DNA of 64,000 nucleotides from Ornithinibacillus xuwenensis. GTDB lineage: Bacteria; Bacillota; Bacilli; Bacillales; Amphibacillaceae. Positions 15,537-23,941 of this stretch are shown here, piece by piece. The stretch spans positions 1 to 64,000 of the forward strand of contig NZ_JBDIML010000008.1 of assembly GCF_039614845.1 (NCBI RefSeq), written 5' to 3'. Position 1 is the first letter of the stretch. Every line of letters starts with the position of its first letter. Below the pieces are notes generated by a model, which searched no databases, was not told where the DNA came from, and saw only the letters and a list, made by a program, of their open reading frames with translations. The translations under genes were made by a program, and so were the position numbers.

Positions 15537-17327
15537 ATGCTAAATTTTTCAAAACCAACCGTTGAACAATTTTTGCGTACGTATGTGATATCTGATTTTG
15601 CTGTAAGCCGAGATGAGAAACGACTCATTTTTAACACGAATTTAAATGGCAAAATGAATTTATGGGCAATGGATTTGCCAGGTACGTTTCCTTACCTATT
15701 TGCGCAAAAGGATCAATCAACCAACTTTATTAAATTCGATCCAGAAAATCGCTATGTTTTAACGGGATATGATCATGATGGCGATGAAAATTATCAAATC
15801 TATGCCGTTCCGAGTGAGGGTGGTATACCACAAGCATTAATAACTGGAGACCCTTCTGAAAAATATTACTTTGCACACCTTAGTAAAGATGGGAATCGAG
15901 TCTATTATTTAACGTCTGAAGGGAATTCTAACTTTCTAAATACACGTGTTCGAAATCTTGAGGATAACTCCGATACACTTGTTAACGAAGGTGAGAAGGG
16001 TCCAACCTATCTTGCGGCAGTATCAGAAGGTGAAGATGTTTTCGTTTATATGCGACTGTTAGCAAATACATATATACAGTTGTTTGTAAAAGATGGCGAG
16101 GAGATGGTTAGCTTAACGCCAGATCCTGAGAAAGTACATGTTGCAAGTAGTCCTATTTTTGTTGGAGAAAATGACATTTATTTTACGACAAACTATGAAA
16201 GTGAATATACTTATGTTGCAAAATATAATTTGACATCAAAATCTTTTGAAGCGGTTGTGAGCATTGATAATGAAAGTGTCAATGATCTAAAATACGACAA
16301 AGAAAATAATGTCTTGTATTTGGTAACCGAAAAAGGTGTAACCGATGTGTTGTATCGCTATGACTTAGGAACTGAAAAGCTTGATAGGCTAACGGCACCG
16401 GTTGATGTAATTGAGAATTTGGTTGTTACAAAAGCAGGAAATCTTTATCTTTTAGGTAGAAGTGCTACTAAACCATTTAACATTTTCAAATCAACGGACG
16501 GTTCAGCTTGGGATAGTTTAACAAATAGTCGTGTTCTTGGTGTTAGTGAAGCGGAAATGGTAGAGCCTGAGGTTGTAACCTATCAATCATTTGATGATAT
16601 GGAAATCGAGGCATTACTATTTAGAGCAAACCCTGATAATGATAATGGTCACACTATTTTCTGGCCACATGGTGGTCCACAGGCTTCTGAGCGTAAAATG
16701 TTCCGTGCCATGTTCCAAAGTGCATTAAATCGCGGATATACAATTTTTGCTCCTAACTTCCGTGGAAGTACAGGCTATGGTTCATCGTTTGTGAAGTTAG
16801 TGGAACAGGACTGGGGACATGGCCCGAGACTTGACTGTGTAGCAGGAATTGAATGGTTATTTGAAAATAATATTACCGACCGCGAGAAATTATTCTTAGT
16901 TGGTGGCAGCTATGGTGGATATATGTCACTATTATTACATGGTCGTCATCCAGAGTATTTCAAAGCTGTTGTGGATATCTTTGGTCCTTCCGACTTATTC
17001 ACATTCGTAAATTCTGTACCACCACATTGGAAGCCAATGATGGAACGATGGGTTGGTGATCCTGAACGTGATAAAGAGCGCTTTATCAAGGATTCTCCAA
17101 TTACGTATCTGGATACAATGGTGAAACCAATGCTAGTAATTCAAGGTGCAAAAGATCCACGTGTTGTAAAAGAAGAATCTGACCAAATCGTTGCAAAGCT
17201 AAAAGAAAAAGGCCGCAATGTTGAATACCTTGTTTTAGAGGATGAAGGTCACGGGTTTTCTAAGAAAGAAAACGAAATAAAAGTATATAATATGATGCTT
17301 GATTTCTTAGAAAAGCATCAAGGATAA
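15537..17327 (+). CDS. S9-family peptidase (acylaminoacyl-peptidase/POP-like)
   Basis: A 596-residue cytoplasmic protein without a signal peptide. Residues up to about 340 show repeating beta-propeller character (WAMDLPG, YQIYAVPSEGG, VYYLTSEG). The C-terminal alpha/beta hydrolase domain has HGGPQ near 380, the nucleophile GGSYGGYMS (Ser458), Asp540 in GAKDPRV and His572 in DEGHGFSK, a complete triad. It belongs to the prolyl oligopeptidase family and probably removes small units from peptide N-termini; the precise specificity cannot be read. Start ATG at 15537 is eight bases after GGGGG, better than the GTG at 15534. Confidence 0.9.
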   Translation: MLNFSKPTVEQFLRTYVISDFAVSRDEKRLIFNTNLNGKMNLWAMDLPGTFPYLFAQKDQSTNFIKFDPENRYVLTGYDHDGDENYQIYAVPSEGGIPQALITGDPSEKYYFAHLSKDGNRVYYLTSEGNSNFLNTRVRNLEDNSDTLVNEGEKGPTYLAAVSEGEDVFVYMRLLANTYIQLFVKDGEEMVSLTPDPEKVHVASSPIFVGENDIYFTTNYESEYTYVAKYNLTSKSFEAVVSIDNESVNDLKYDKENNVLYLVTEKGVTDVLYRYDLGTEKLDRLTAPVDVIENLVVTKAGNLYLLGRSATKPFNIFKSTDGSAWDSLTNSRVLGVSEAEMVEPEVVTYQSFDDMEIEALLFRANPDNDNGHTIFWPHGGPQASERKMFRAMFQSALNRGYTIFAPNFRGSTGYGSSFVKLVEQDWGHGPRLDCVAGIEWLFENNITDREKLFLVGGSYGGYMSLLLHGRHPEYFKAVVDIFGPSDLFTFVNSVPPHWKPMMERWVGDPERDKERFIKDSPITYLDTMVKPMLVIQGAKDPRVVKEESDQIVAKLKEKGRNVEYLVLEDEGHGFSKKENEIKVYNMMLDFLEKHQG

Positions 17328-17335
17328 GGCGTTAA

Positions 17336-17367
17336 GGCACATGGAATTATATTTCCATGTGCTTTTC
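17336..17367 (+). terminator. S9 peptidase terminator
   Basis: GGCACATGGAA pairs with TTCCATGTGC, followed by TTTT, ten bases after the stop codon. Confidence 0.85.
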
Positions 17368-17632
17368 ATATTAATGAGACTTAAGAAACAGCGTAACTTC
17401 GAATGGATGTAACACGTAATGAAATAGAGGATGGATGGGAAAGCAGTGTTTATTTAGGATATATTTCAGAAAAAAATTGCAGACAAAATATTGTCAGAAA
17501 GGCTTTCATAGTGGAAAAATGAACGATTGAAGTGTTTTTCCATATACTAATAACATCCCAGAAGCTATTTAATAATTGCCAGAATGAGTATTATCGAGTA
17601 AAATGAGTTGGTACCATTTAGAAGGCCTTAAT

Positions 17633-17660
17633 TTGGCAAAAATAGGGTACAGATTATAAA
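17633..17660 (+). promoter_or_regulatory. Probable glmS promoter
   Basis: TTGGCA (17633-17638), a 16-base spacer and TATAAA (17655-17660), about 30 bases before the ribozyme core. The remaining 265 bases between 17368 and 17632 hold no gene or recognisable signal. Confidence 0.5.
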
Positions 17661-17689
17661 CATTAGAAAGGAGGATAGCGGTAAATACT

Positions 17690-17850
17690 AATAAAGCGCC
17701 AGGACTATTTTCTGAACGGGAAAAGGAAAGTAGTTGACGAGGTGAAGGTTATCGAATTTTTCGGCGGGTACCTTCCGATTGTACACTCCAATCGTATTGC
17801 TTTTTTCACAAAACAACAGGGTGACCTGTTGCACAAAGGATGAAGGCAGA
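17690..17850 (+). ncRNA. glmS ribozyme-riboswitch (GlcN6P-activated)
   Basis: Strong match to the glmS ribozyme consensus: AGCGCCAGGACT at the 5' end, TTGACGAGG (17734-17742), GTTATCGAATTTTTCGGCGG (17748-17767), and a 3' hairpin CAACAGG-GTGA-CCTGTTG (17814-17831) followed by CACAAAGG. By homology, self-cleavage would occur between A17695 and G17696. On glucosamine 6-phosphate binding the RNA cuts itself and the mRNA is degraded, giving feedback control of glmS, which lies about 105 bases downstream. The 3' boundary is approximate. Confidence 0.95.
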
Positions 17851-17956
17851 GTGTGAACATAACACGAGAAAGGGGCATCAAAACGCCCCAAAGAAAGCAA
17901 TATTCCTTTCGTTCGGTCGTTTGTTGCCCCTTAACCATGAGGAGGAACACAACGAA

Positions 17957-19759
17957 ATGTGTGGAATTGTAGGATATATAGGACAACAGGATTCAAAAGA
18001 GGTTTTATTAAACGGATTAGAAAAATTAGAATATCGTGGCTATGACTCAGCTGGTATCGCATTATTAAATGAAAGTGGCGTCAATCTTTTCAAAGTAAAG
18101 GGCCGTATTGCAACCCTTAAAGAAACAGTCGATAACAATGTTCATGCAACAATGGGTATCGGTCATACACGCTGGGCAACACATGGTGAGCCAAGTGAAG
18201 AGAACGCACATCCTCACCAAAGTAATTCAGGAAGATTTACTCTTGTTCATAACGGGGTTATTGAGAACTATCAAGACCTTAAAAGGGAATATCTTCAAGG
18301 TGTTACGTTCCATAGTGAAACAGACACCGAAGTAGTTGTTCAGTTAATTGAAAAGCTTTATGAAAAAACGCAAAACACACTAGAAAGCTTCCGCCAAGCG
18401 ATGGAGCTACTTAAAGGTTCTTATGCAATCGCGATGATTGATAATGAAGATCCAGATACATTATATGTATCTAAAAATAAGAGTCCATTATTAGTTGGTT
18501 TAGGTGAAGGGTTTAATGTTGTCGCTAGTGATGCGATGGCAACATTAAAGGTTACAGACCAATATCTTGAAATTCATGATAAAGAAATTGTAATTGTTAA
18601 CCGTGAGTCTGTTTCCATTCAAAAGCTTGATGGGACAGTTTTAGAACGTAATCCTTACACTGCACAAATTGATGCAAGTGATATTGAAAAAGGTACGTAC
18701 CCACACTTTATGCTTAAAGAAATTGATGAGCAACCGATCGTCATGCGTAAAATCATTAAAGAATATCAAAATGAGAACAATGAATTAAAGCTTGATGAGG
18801 AAATCCGTGCTGCAATGAAAGCTGCAGACCGCATTTACATCATTGCTGCCGGAACTAGCTATCATGCTGGTTTAGTTGGTAAAGAATTCATTGAGAAACT
18901 AGCTAAAATACCTGTTGAAGTTCATGTAGCAAGTGAATTTTCTTATAATATGCCGTTGCTATCAGAGAAACCATTATTTATCTTCATTTCACAAAGTGGT
19001 GAAACAGCTGATAGCCGTGCAGTACTAGTAAAAATAAAAGAAATGGGACATCCAGCACTTACCATTACAAATGTGCCAGGATCCACCCTTTCTCGTGAAG
19101 CGGATTACACCTTGCATTTATATGCTGGTCCTGAAATTGCTGTTGCATCAACAAAAGCATATACGGCACAAATTGCAGTATTAGCAATATTAGCAGTTGA
19201 TACTGCCAGAGCAAAAGGATTAGAGTTAGACTTTGACCCAATGCAAGAGCTAGCAATTGTAGCCAATGCAATGGATGTTTTAACTGCTCAAAAGGAAGAA
19301 ATCGAGCAATTAGCAAGAGATTATTTATCAACTACACGCAATGCATTCTTCATTGGTCGTAGTGCTGACTTTAATGTGTCCTTAGAGGGTTCATTAAAGC
19401 TTAAAGAAATCTCCTATATCCAAGCAGAAGGTTTTGCTGGTGGAGAATTAAAGCACGGAACCATTGCATTAATTGAAAAAGGAACACCTGTCATTGCTCT
19501 TGCAACACAGGAAAATGTGAACTATTCCATCCGTGGAAATGTTCAAGAAGTTGTAGCACGTGGAGCAAATGCTTTAATCGTCAGCATGAAAGGTCTCGAA
19601 CAAGATGATGATGCGTTTGTATTACCGAAAGTGCATGAACTTTTAACACCTCTTGCAAGTGTGGTTCCATTACAATTACTTGCTTACTATGCAGCATTAC
19701 ACCGTGGCTGTGATGTGGATAAACCAAGAAACTTAGCGAAAAGCGTTACAGTAGAATAA
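17957..19759 (+). CDS. glmS: Glutamine-fructose-6-phosphate aminotransferase GlmS
   Basis: A 600-residue enzyme forming glucosamine 6-phosphate from fructose 6-phosphate and glutamine. It begins MCGIVGYIG, giving the catalytic N-terminal cysteine after Met removal. The glutaminase domain covers about 2-215 (GHTRWATHGEPSEENAHPH), followed by two SIS sugar-isomerase domains (AAGTSYHAG near 300; IGRSADFNVSLEGSLKLKE near 465) and the C-terminal KPRNLAKSVTVE. The open frame extends upstream to 17840, through the ribozyme tail, but only ATG 17957 has GAGGAGG and the required Cys2. Regulated by the upstream ribozyme. Confidence 0.97.
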   Translation: MCGIVGYIGQQDSKEVLLNGLEKLEYRGYDSAGIALLNESGVNLFKVKGRIATLKETVDNNVHATMGIGHTRWATHGEPSEENAHPHQSNSGRFTLVHNGVIENYQDLKREYLQGVTFHSETDTEVVVQLIEKLYEKTQNTLESFRQAMELLKGSYAIAMIDNEDPDTLYVSKNKSPLLVGLGEGFNVVASDAMATLKVTDQYLEIHDKEIVIVNRESVSIQKLDGTVLERNPYTAQIDASDIEKGTYPHFMLKEIDEQPIVMRKIIKEYQNENNELKLDEEIRAAMKAADRIYIIAAGTSYHAGLVGKEFIEKLAKIPVEVHVASEFSYNMPLLSEKPLFIFISQSGETADSRAVLVKIKEMGHPALTITNVPGSTLSREADYTLHLYAGPEIAVASTKAYTAQIAVLAILAVDTARAKGLELDFDPMQELAIVANAMDVLTAQKEEIEQLARDYLSTTRNAFFIGRSADFNVSLEGSLKLKEISYIQAEGFAGGELKHGTIALIEKGTPVIALATQENVNYSIRGNVQEVVARGANALIVSMKGLEQDDDAFVLPKVHELLTPLASVVPLQLLAYYAALHRGCDVDKPRNLAKSVTVE

Positions 19760-19761
19760 GA

Positions 19762-19802
19762 AAAAAAGAAGTACATAGCATATGCTGTGTACTTCTTTTT
19801 AT
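19762..19802 (+). terminator. glmS terminator
   Basis: AAGAAGTACATAGC pairs with GCTGTGTACTTCTT around ATAT and is followed by TTT. Confidence 0.9.
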
Positions 19803-19845
19803 CCAGTAACATTAAAGTTGGTAAATTTCAATTAAGTAATTACAG

Positions 19846-19884
19846 AAAACCCTCTATCCTTAAATAGGAACAGAGGGTTTTTTA
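19846..19884 (+). terminator. Second terminator-like hairpin after glmS
   Basis: AAAACCCTCT(ATCC) pairs with (GGAAC)AGAGGGTTTT and ends in T6. It has no gene directly before it, so it may be a spare terminator or the remains of a lost neighbour. Confidence 0.7.
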
Positions 19885-19962
19885 TGGTTACATTAGAGTG
19901 TTTGGATAACGAACACTTTTTGAGTGTTAATTGTTGAGGAACTATTTGAACTAAGAATTGAA

Positions 19963-19982
19963 TATGTATGTTAACATACATA
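19963..19982. repeat. Perfect 20-base palindrome upstream of cat
   Basis: TATGTATGTTAACATACATA is its own reverse complement. It lies between the last glmS hairpin and the cat leader. It could be an operator or a remnant of a recombination site of the element that brought cat; nothing proves either. Confidence 0.6.
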
Positions 19983-20109
19983 TAACATTTAGAATATTAA
20001 GTACTTCAACTAACGGTGCAGTTTAGTTGAAAAAGTGAATCTGTATGTGACTTTTAGATACACATTTATAATGTCATGGTATAAAATTTTTTACAAAAGG
20101 ATGATTGTC

Positions 20110-20139
20110 ATGAAAAAGGCAGAGAAAACAGCCTCCTAA
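20110..20139 (+). CDS. cat leader peptide
   Basis: A nine-residue open frame (MKKAEKTAS) with AAAGGATG upstream. Its stop codon lies within the 5' half of the hairpin at 20131-20163, which hides the cat ribosome binding site. This is the arrangement of the inducible cat leaders of Gram-positive plasmids (known for pC194 cat and cat-86), where drug-stalled ribosomes open the hairpin. Confidence 0.85.
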   Translation: MKKAEKTAS

Positions 20140-20163
20140 AATCAAATGAAAATTTTAGGAGGC
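20131..20163 (+). promoter_or_regulatory. cat translational attenuator hairpin
   Basis: A perfect 12-base stem, GCCTCCTAAAAT (20131-20142) with ATTTTAGGAGGC (20152-20163), around nine bases. The 3' arm contains the AGGAGG ribosome binding site of cat, and the 5' arm overlaps the last codons of the leader peptide. Confidence 0.88.
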
Positions 20164-20170
20164 GTTGAAA

Positions 20171-20818
20171 ATGAAATTCAATATAATTGAACGTGAAAAT
20201 TGGTATCGAAAAGAGTATTTTGAACACTATTTACAACAACAAACAACATTCAGTATAACGAATGAAATAAATATTACTATTCTTATGAAAAACTTAAAGA
20301 GAAAGAATTATAAGTTATATCCTGCGTTTATTTTTATGATTACAAAAATAGTTAATTCCCATCGAGAATTTAGAACCAGTTTTAACTCAGAAGGAAATTT
20401 AGGTTATTGGACAGAGATTTTGCCTTCTTATATAATTTTTGACAAGAAGACATTCACATTTTCTAGCATCTGGTCACTAAATTTAACTAGGTTTTCTGAG
20501 TTTCATTCTCAATATGAAAAAGATGTCGAAAAATACATTGGTACCAGTAGTTTATTTCCAAAGACTCCAATACCAGAAAATAATATTCCTATATCTATGA
20601 TTCCTTGGAGTTCTTTTACAGCATTTAATTTAAATATTAATAATGGTGGAGATTTTCTTTTACCAATTATAACTGGAGGTAAATATTTACAAGGAAAAGG
20701 GGAATTATTTTTACCTGTCTCGTTACAAATTCATCATGCTGTTTGTGATGGTTATCATGCTAGTGTTTTTATGAATGATTTTCAAAGACTTGCTGATGAA
20801 AGTGCAGACTGGCTCTAG
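20171..20818 (+). CDS. cat: Type A chloramphenicol O-acetyltransferase
   Basis: A 215-residue enzyme that inactivates chloramphenicol by acetyl-CoA-dependent acetylation. The hallmark active-site motif is present, SLQIHHAVCDGYHAS, with the catalytic histidine at residue 189. N-terminal FNIIERENWYRKEYFEHYL and length match CatA enzymes. ATG 20171 is eight bases from AGGAGG; the in-frame TTG at 20165 is too close. Low GC relative to the flanking core genes, the attenuation leader and a resolvase remnant nearby point to acquisition by transfer. The gene appears intact. Confidence 0.94.
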   Translation: MKFNIIERENWYRKEYFEHYLQQQTTFSITNEINITILMKNLKRKNYKLYPAFIFMITKIVNSHREFRTSFNSEGNLGYWTEILPSYIIFDKKTFTFSSIWSLNLTRFSEFHSQYEKDVEKYIGTSSLFPKTPIPENNIPISMIPWSSFTAFNLNINNGGDFLLPIITGGKYLQGKGELFLPVSLQIHHAVCDGYHASVFMNDFQRLADESADWL

Positions 20819-21012
20819 TTGTTCATTGGAGAAAATATCTATAAGGGGAACTGTTAAATCAGTACCCTTATAGAAATACCAACAAAGTTTGTGAATAAAT
20901 GTACTTAAATTTTAAGGTACGTTAATCCAAGAAGGATTAACACTATTTTATGAAGAAGTTATTGTGTTATAGGCAGGGCAAGAGAGTTAGATAATAAATG
21001 AAGGGGATAGGT

Positions 21013-21480
21013 ATGATAACGTTTGTCAAAAGTGATATAAATCAAATATATGTTGAGCAGAAAATCTTCAATTCTAACACTGAATATAATTCGATAGCAT
21101 TTAATAAAAAGCATTTAGAAAACAAGGACATATTAGATCAATATTCTGAATCGGAAAAGTTAAAAACAGAAAGATATTTAGTAAGTAAAGATGAAAGCAT
21201 TATCGGGATATTAGAATACGGAATGTCAAGCCCGCGTGCAAAAAAACCTTGGTTAAGTTTGCTTATAATAGATAACCGGTATCAGGGGCAGGGATATGCA
21301 AAAGAAACGTATTACGCTTATGAAAATCTAATGAAGGATAAACAAGTTGAAAGTATCCAAATCGCAGTTCACGCTATTAACAAAAAAGCGTTAAATTTTT
21401 GGACTACTTTAGGTTTCGAAAAATATGATGAAAGATTATTTGAAGGTAATCATTATTACAGTCTTGAAAAACAATTATAA
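21013..21480 (+). CDS. GNAT family N-acetyltransferase
   Basis: A 155-residue protein with the GNAT acetyl-CoA-binding motif A at DNRYQGQGYAKE (about residue 92) and motif B at INKKALNFWTTLGFEKYDE near the C-terminus. Substrate is unknown. ATG 21013 follows AAGGGG at good spacing; an in-frame ATG at 20998 lies before this site. It sits alone between cat and a resolvase remnant and has its own terminator, so it may belong to the same acquired segment. Confidence 0.85.
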   Translation: MITFVKSDINQIYVEQKIFNSNTEYNSIAFNKKHLENKDILDQYSESEKLKTERYLVSKDESIIGILEYGMSSPRAKKPWLSLLIIDNRYQGQGYAKETYYAYENLMKDKQVESIQIAVHAINKKALNFWTTLGFEKYDERLFEGNHYYSLEKQL

Positions 21481-21517
21481 TAAAAAAATTCTTCCACTAA
21501 CGAGTGCAAAAGTTTAA

Positions 21518-21547
21518 CAAGGCGATCATAATTGATCGTCTTTTTTC
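21518..21547 (+). terminator. GNAT gene terminator
   Basis: AAGGCGATCA pairs with TTGATCGTCTT around TAA and continues into T6. Confidence 0.85.
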
Positions 21548-21588
21548 TATTGAAAATTCCTAATTTTATATTTGGTATATTGTGTTAG

Positions 21589-21693
21589 TATTTAGATAGA
21601 ATTTATCAAGCTAACGGGGCAGATATGACTGTAAATCAAATTTGTGAAATTACAAATGTGTCTAGGGCCTCATTATACAGAAAGCTATCGTAA
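21589..21693 (+). pseudogene. C-terminal remnant of a serine recombinase/resolvase
   Basis: An open stretch of 34 codons ending at TAA 21691 encodes NGADMTVNQICEITNVSRAS followed by LYRKLS. This is the C-terminal helix-turn-helix of Tn3/Tn552-type resolvases (pattern: G-x-T-V-x-x-I-A-x-x-x-x-VSR-x-T-L-YR). The catalytic N-terminal domain is absent; upstream is a stop codon and unrelated sequence. It marks a decayed transposon or plasmid segment close to cat. Confidence 0.8.
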
Positions 21694-21768
21694 AGGAACA
21701 GTTGATGAGTTATACCAAAAATCGGAAATATATAATAGAATATATATTTCATATAGAGGTGGAATTAT

Positions 21769-22731
21769 ATGCCTAAAATTGACAATATGTTAGCAATTCT
21801 ATGGATGCTTCGTTCAGGTGAAAAAATTACTGCAAAACAAATTTCAGAAAAGTTAGAGATGAATATAAGGACTGTGTATCGTTATATTGATACAATTTCA
21901 ACAAGTGGCGTACCTATAATTTCAGAACCAGGACATAACGGTGGATATACTTTATTGAACAATTTTATTGATGCTCCTCTTTTTTTTGATTTTGAGGAGC
22001 AAACTTCACTATTTCACGCTGCTGTTTTTGCAGAAGAAGCCGGATATTATGGAGGTGAAGCACTTAATAGGGCCATTTCAAAACTAAGTAAATACTCAAA
22101 TCAAGAGCAGCAAACAAAGATAAACCAACATTTAACTAGTCTTGAAGTAATAAGTCGATTAAGTTCACTCTCTATAGAACCTTTTTTGAAGGAGTTGGAG
22201 CAGGCCTTAGCTGACGGGTACGCAGTAAAAATTCTTTACCATAAAAGTGGCGAAAAGCAATTAAATTATAGATTGGTCGATCCGTACAGAATTATATATT
22301 GGAATAATAAGTGGTATGTGATTGGATTTTGTCATCTTAGGAATGATATCCGTAGTTTTAGAGTTGATCGAATTGAAAGTCTAATGCTAACGGAAAATAA
22401 ATTTAACAGGCCAGAAAATTTTTCAGCACGTGACTATTTTATAAAAAATCTTCTTCCAACTATAGAAGATAAGGAAGAGATTATTTCTTTGGTTATTAGT
22501 GGGGATAAAAGTGTATTGGCTGATATTTGCCAACATTGGTTTTTAGGACATTATTTACAAGAACAGACTTCAAATCAAGCAGTTTTTCTTCTTGAAAAAG
22601 ATATGATACATACATATGTACCTTATTTACTTCTACCGTACAATAAATCTCTTAAAGTTATTGAGCCAATAAGTCTTAAGGAAAGACTGGTTGAAGTTTT
22701 GTCGGAATTAATAAAATATCATCAAATTTAA
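21769..22731 (+). CDS. YafY-like transcriptional regulator (HTH + WYL domain)
   Basis: A 320-residue protein with an N-terminal winged helix-turn-helix (residues about 5-60, KITAKQISEKLEMNIRTVYRYIDTI) and a WYL domain from about 145 to 225, with the IIYWNNKWYVIGFCHLRNDI pattern. WYL regulators sense small ligands or nucleic acids; the target is unknown. The DJ-1/PfpI gene follows 75 bases downstream, beyond a hairpin, and may be regulated by it. RBS GAGGTGG precedes the ATG. Confidence 0.85.
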   Translation: MPKIDNMLAILWMLRSGEKITAKQISEKLEMNIRTVYRYIDTISTSGVPIISEPGHNGGYTLLNNFIDAPLFFDFEEQTSLFHAAVFAEEAGYYGGEALNRAISKLSKYSNQEQQTKINQHLTSLEVISRLSSLSIEPFLKELEQALADGYAVKILYHKSGEKQLNYRLVDPYRIIYWNNKWYVIGFCHLRNDIRSFRVDRIESLMLTENKFNRPENFSARDYFIKNLLPTIEDKEEIISLVISGDKSVLADICQHWFLGHYLQEQTSNQAVFLLEKDMIHTYVPYLLLPYNKSLKVIEPISLKERLVEVLSELIKYHQI

Positions 22732-22732
22732 T

Positions 22733-22763
22733 AACTTCCCTGACGCTAGGTGTCAGGGAAGTT
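22733..22763 (+). terminator. Hairpin between the WYL regulator and the DJ-1/PfpI gene
   Basis: AACTTCCCTGAC pairs perfectly with GTCAGGGAAGTT around seven bases. There is no clear U tract, so it could be a terminator or an mRNA-stabilising structure. Confidence 0.65.
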
Positions 22764-22806
22764 ATGTTATATTTGGCTATATTAAATGTGATTGGAGTGT
22801 TATTGG

Positions 22807-23439
22807 ATGCAAACAAAAAAAGTTTTTCTATATGTATTTAATACAATGTCGGACTGGGAATATGGATATTTAACTGCTGAACTAAACTCAGGAAGATATT
22901 TCAAAAAAGATTTAGCACCTTTAAAAGTAATTACAGTAGGAGCTAATAAAGAAATGATTACTACGATGGGAGGACTGAGCATAAAACCAGATATTTCCCT
23001 TGACGAATGTATTCTTGAGAGTAAAGATCTTTTAATTTTACCAGGAGGTACTACTTGGAGTGAAAAAATTCATCAACCTATCTTGGAGAGAGTTGGCCAA
23101 GCTTTAAAGATTGGTACTATTGTTGCTGCAATTTGTGGTGCAACTGATGCCCTCGCGAATATGGGATACTTGGATACTAGAAAGCATACAAGTAATAACT
23201 TAGAATATACCAAAATGGTATGTCCTAACTATAAAGGAGAAAAATTCTATGAGTTGGGATCTGCGGTATCTGATGCGAATTTAGTTACTGCACCAGGAAT
23301 AGCTCCTCTGGAATTTGCAATGGAGGTACTGAAAAAAATAGATGTATTTACACCAGATGCATTACATTCATGGTATAACCTAAATAAGACTCATAAACCT
23401 GAATACTTCTTCCAGTTAATGAATTCAATAAATAAATGA
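22807..23439 (+). CDS. DJ-1/PfpI family (type 1 glutamine amidotransferase-like) protein
   Basis: A 210-residue protein with the flavodoxin-like DJ-1/PfpI fold: ILPGGTTW near residue 78 and the nucleophile-elbow AAICGATDALA with Cys110. Related proteins act as chaperones, glyoxalases or peptidases; the activity here is not readable. The open frame begins upstream at TTG 22792, but GGAG is nine bases before ATG 22807. It follows the WYL regulator and ends at a clear terminator. Confidence 0.82.
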   Translation: MQTKKVFLYVFNTMSDWEYGYLTAELNSGRYFKKDLAPLKVITVGANKEMITTMGGLSIKPDISLDECILESKDLLILPGGTTWSEKIHQPILERVGQALKIGTIVAAICGATDALANMGYLDTRKHTSNNLEYTKMVCPNYKGEKFYELGSAVSDANLVTAPGIAPLEFAMEVLKKIDVFTPDALHSWYNLNKTHKPEYFFQLMNSINK

Positions 23440-23445
23440 AACAAC

Positions 23446-23495
23446 TAAAAAGCTCAATTTCTCTATTTTGATTTGCAGAGAAGTTGGGCTTTTTA
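23446..23495 (+). terminator. DJ-1/PfpI gene terminator
   Basis: AAAAAGCTCAATTTCTC pairs with GAGAAGTTGGGCTTTTT (G-U pairs allowed) around about 14 bases. Confidence 0.8.
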
Positions 23496-23941
23496 ATTTG
23501 GAATTCCCTTATCGTTGTAAATCCGCATTTTCCTGACGCTACCCCTAATAATCGAATCAAGAATACAAAATAAATTAGAGTATTCTATGCTTTCCTTAAA
23601 AGTGGTGGAAATTTACCAACTTTAACGTAATTGGTCATGTACTTCATTTTTTCTTAAATTAATAAATCTGAAGCTTATAATATCATAATGTGTAAATCTT
23701 GATATGAAAGGAATCCTTAGTTACCAATAATGATGTCCGTGAACATGAAGGTTTATCCTCAACATATCAGGTTGGCTATTGTTTTTTTATAGCGATTCCT
23801 TAAACAGCTATTGTTAACTCCCGCGATTCAGCTAATCCCAAAATTATCTGAAAAGTTTTATAATTAATTGACATAATCTTGTAATAGAGTGTATGGTAAT
23901 GACAAATAAAAAAAGATAAAGTTTATAAGAGGGGGAGCTAA
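23496..23941. other. Intergenic region with the ABC operon promoter
   Basis: About 440 bases with no supported gene. TTGACA at 23868-23873, an 18-base spacer and TATGGT at 23892-23897 form a plausible SigA promoter for the ABC operon. The rest shows no structure I can name. Confidence 0.5.

Noticed and set aside
17840..17956. Upstream extension of glmS to an earlier start
   Set aside because: The extension lies inside the ribozyme tail and would bury the catalytic Cys2 that must be N-terminal; ATG 17957 has GAGGAGG.
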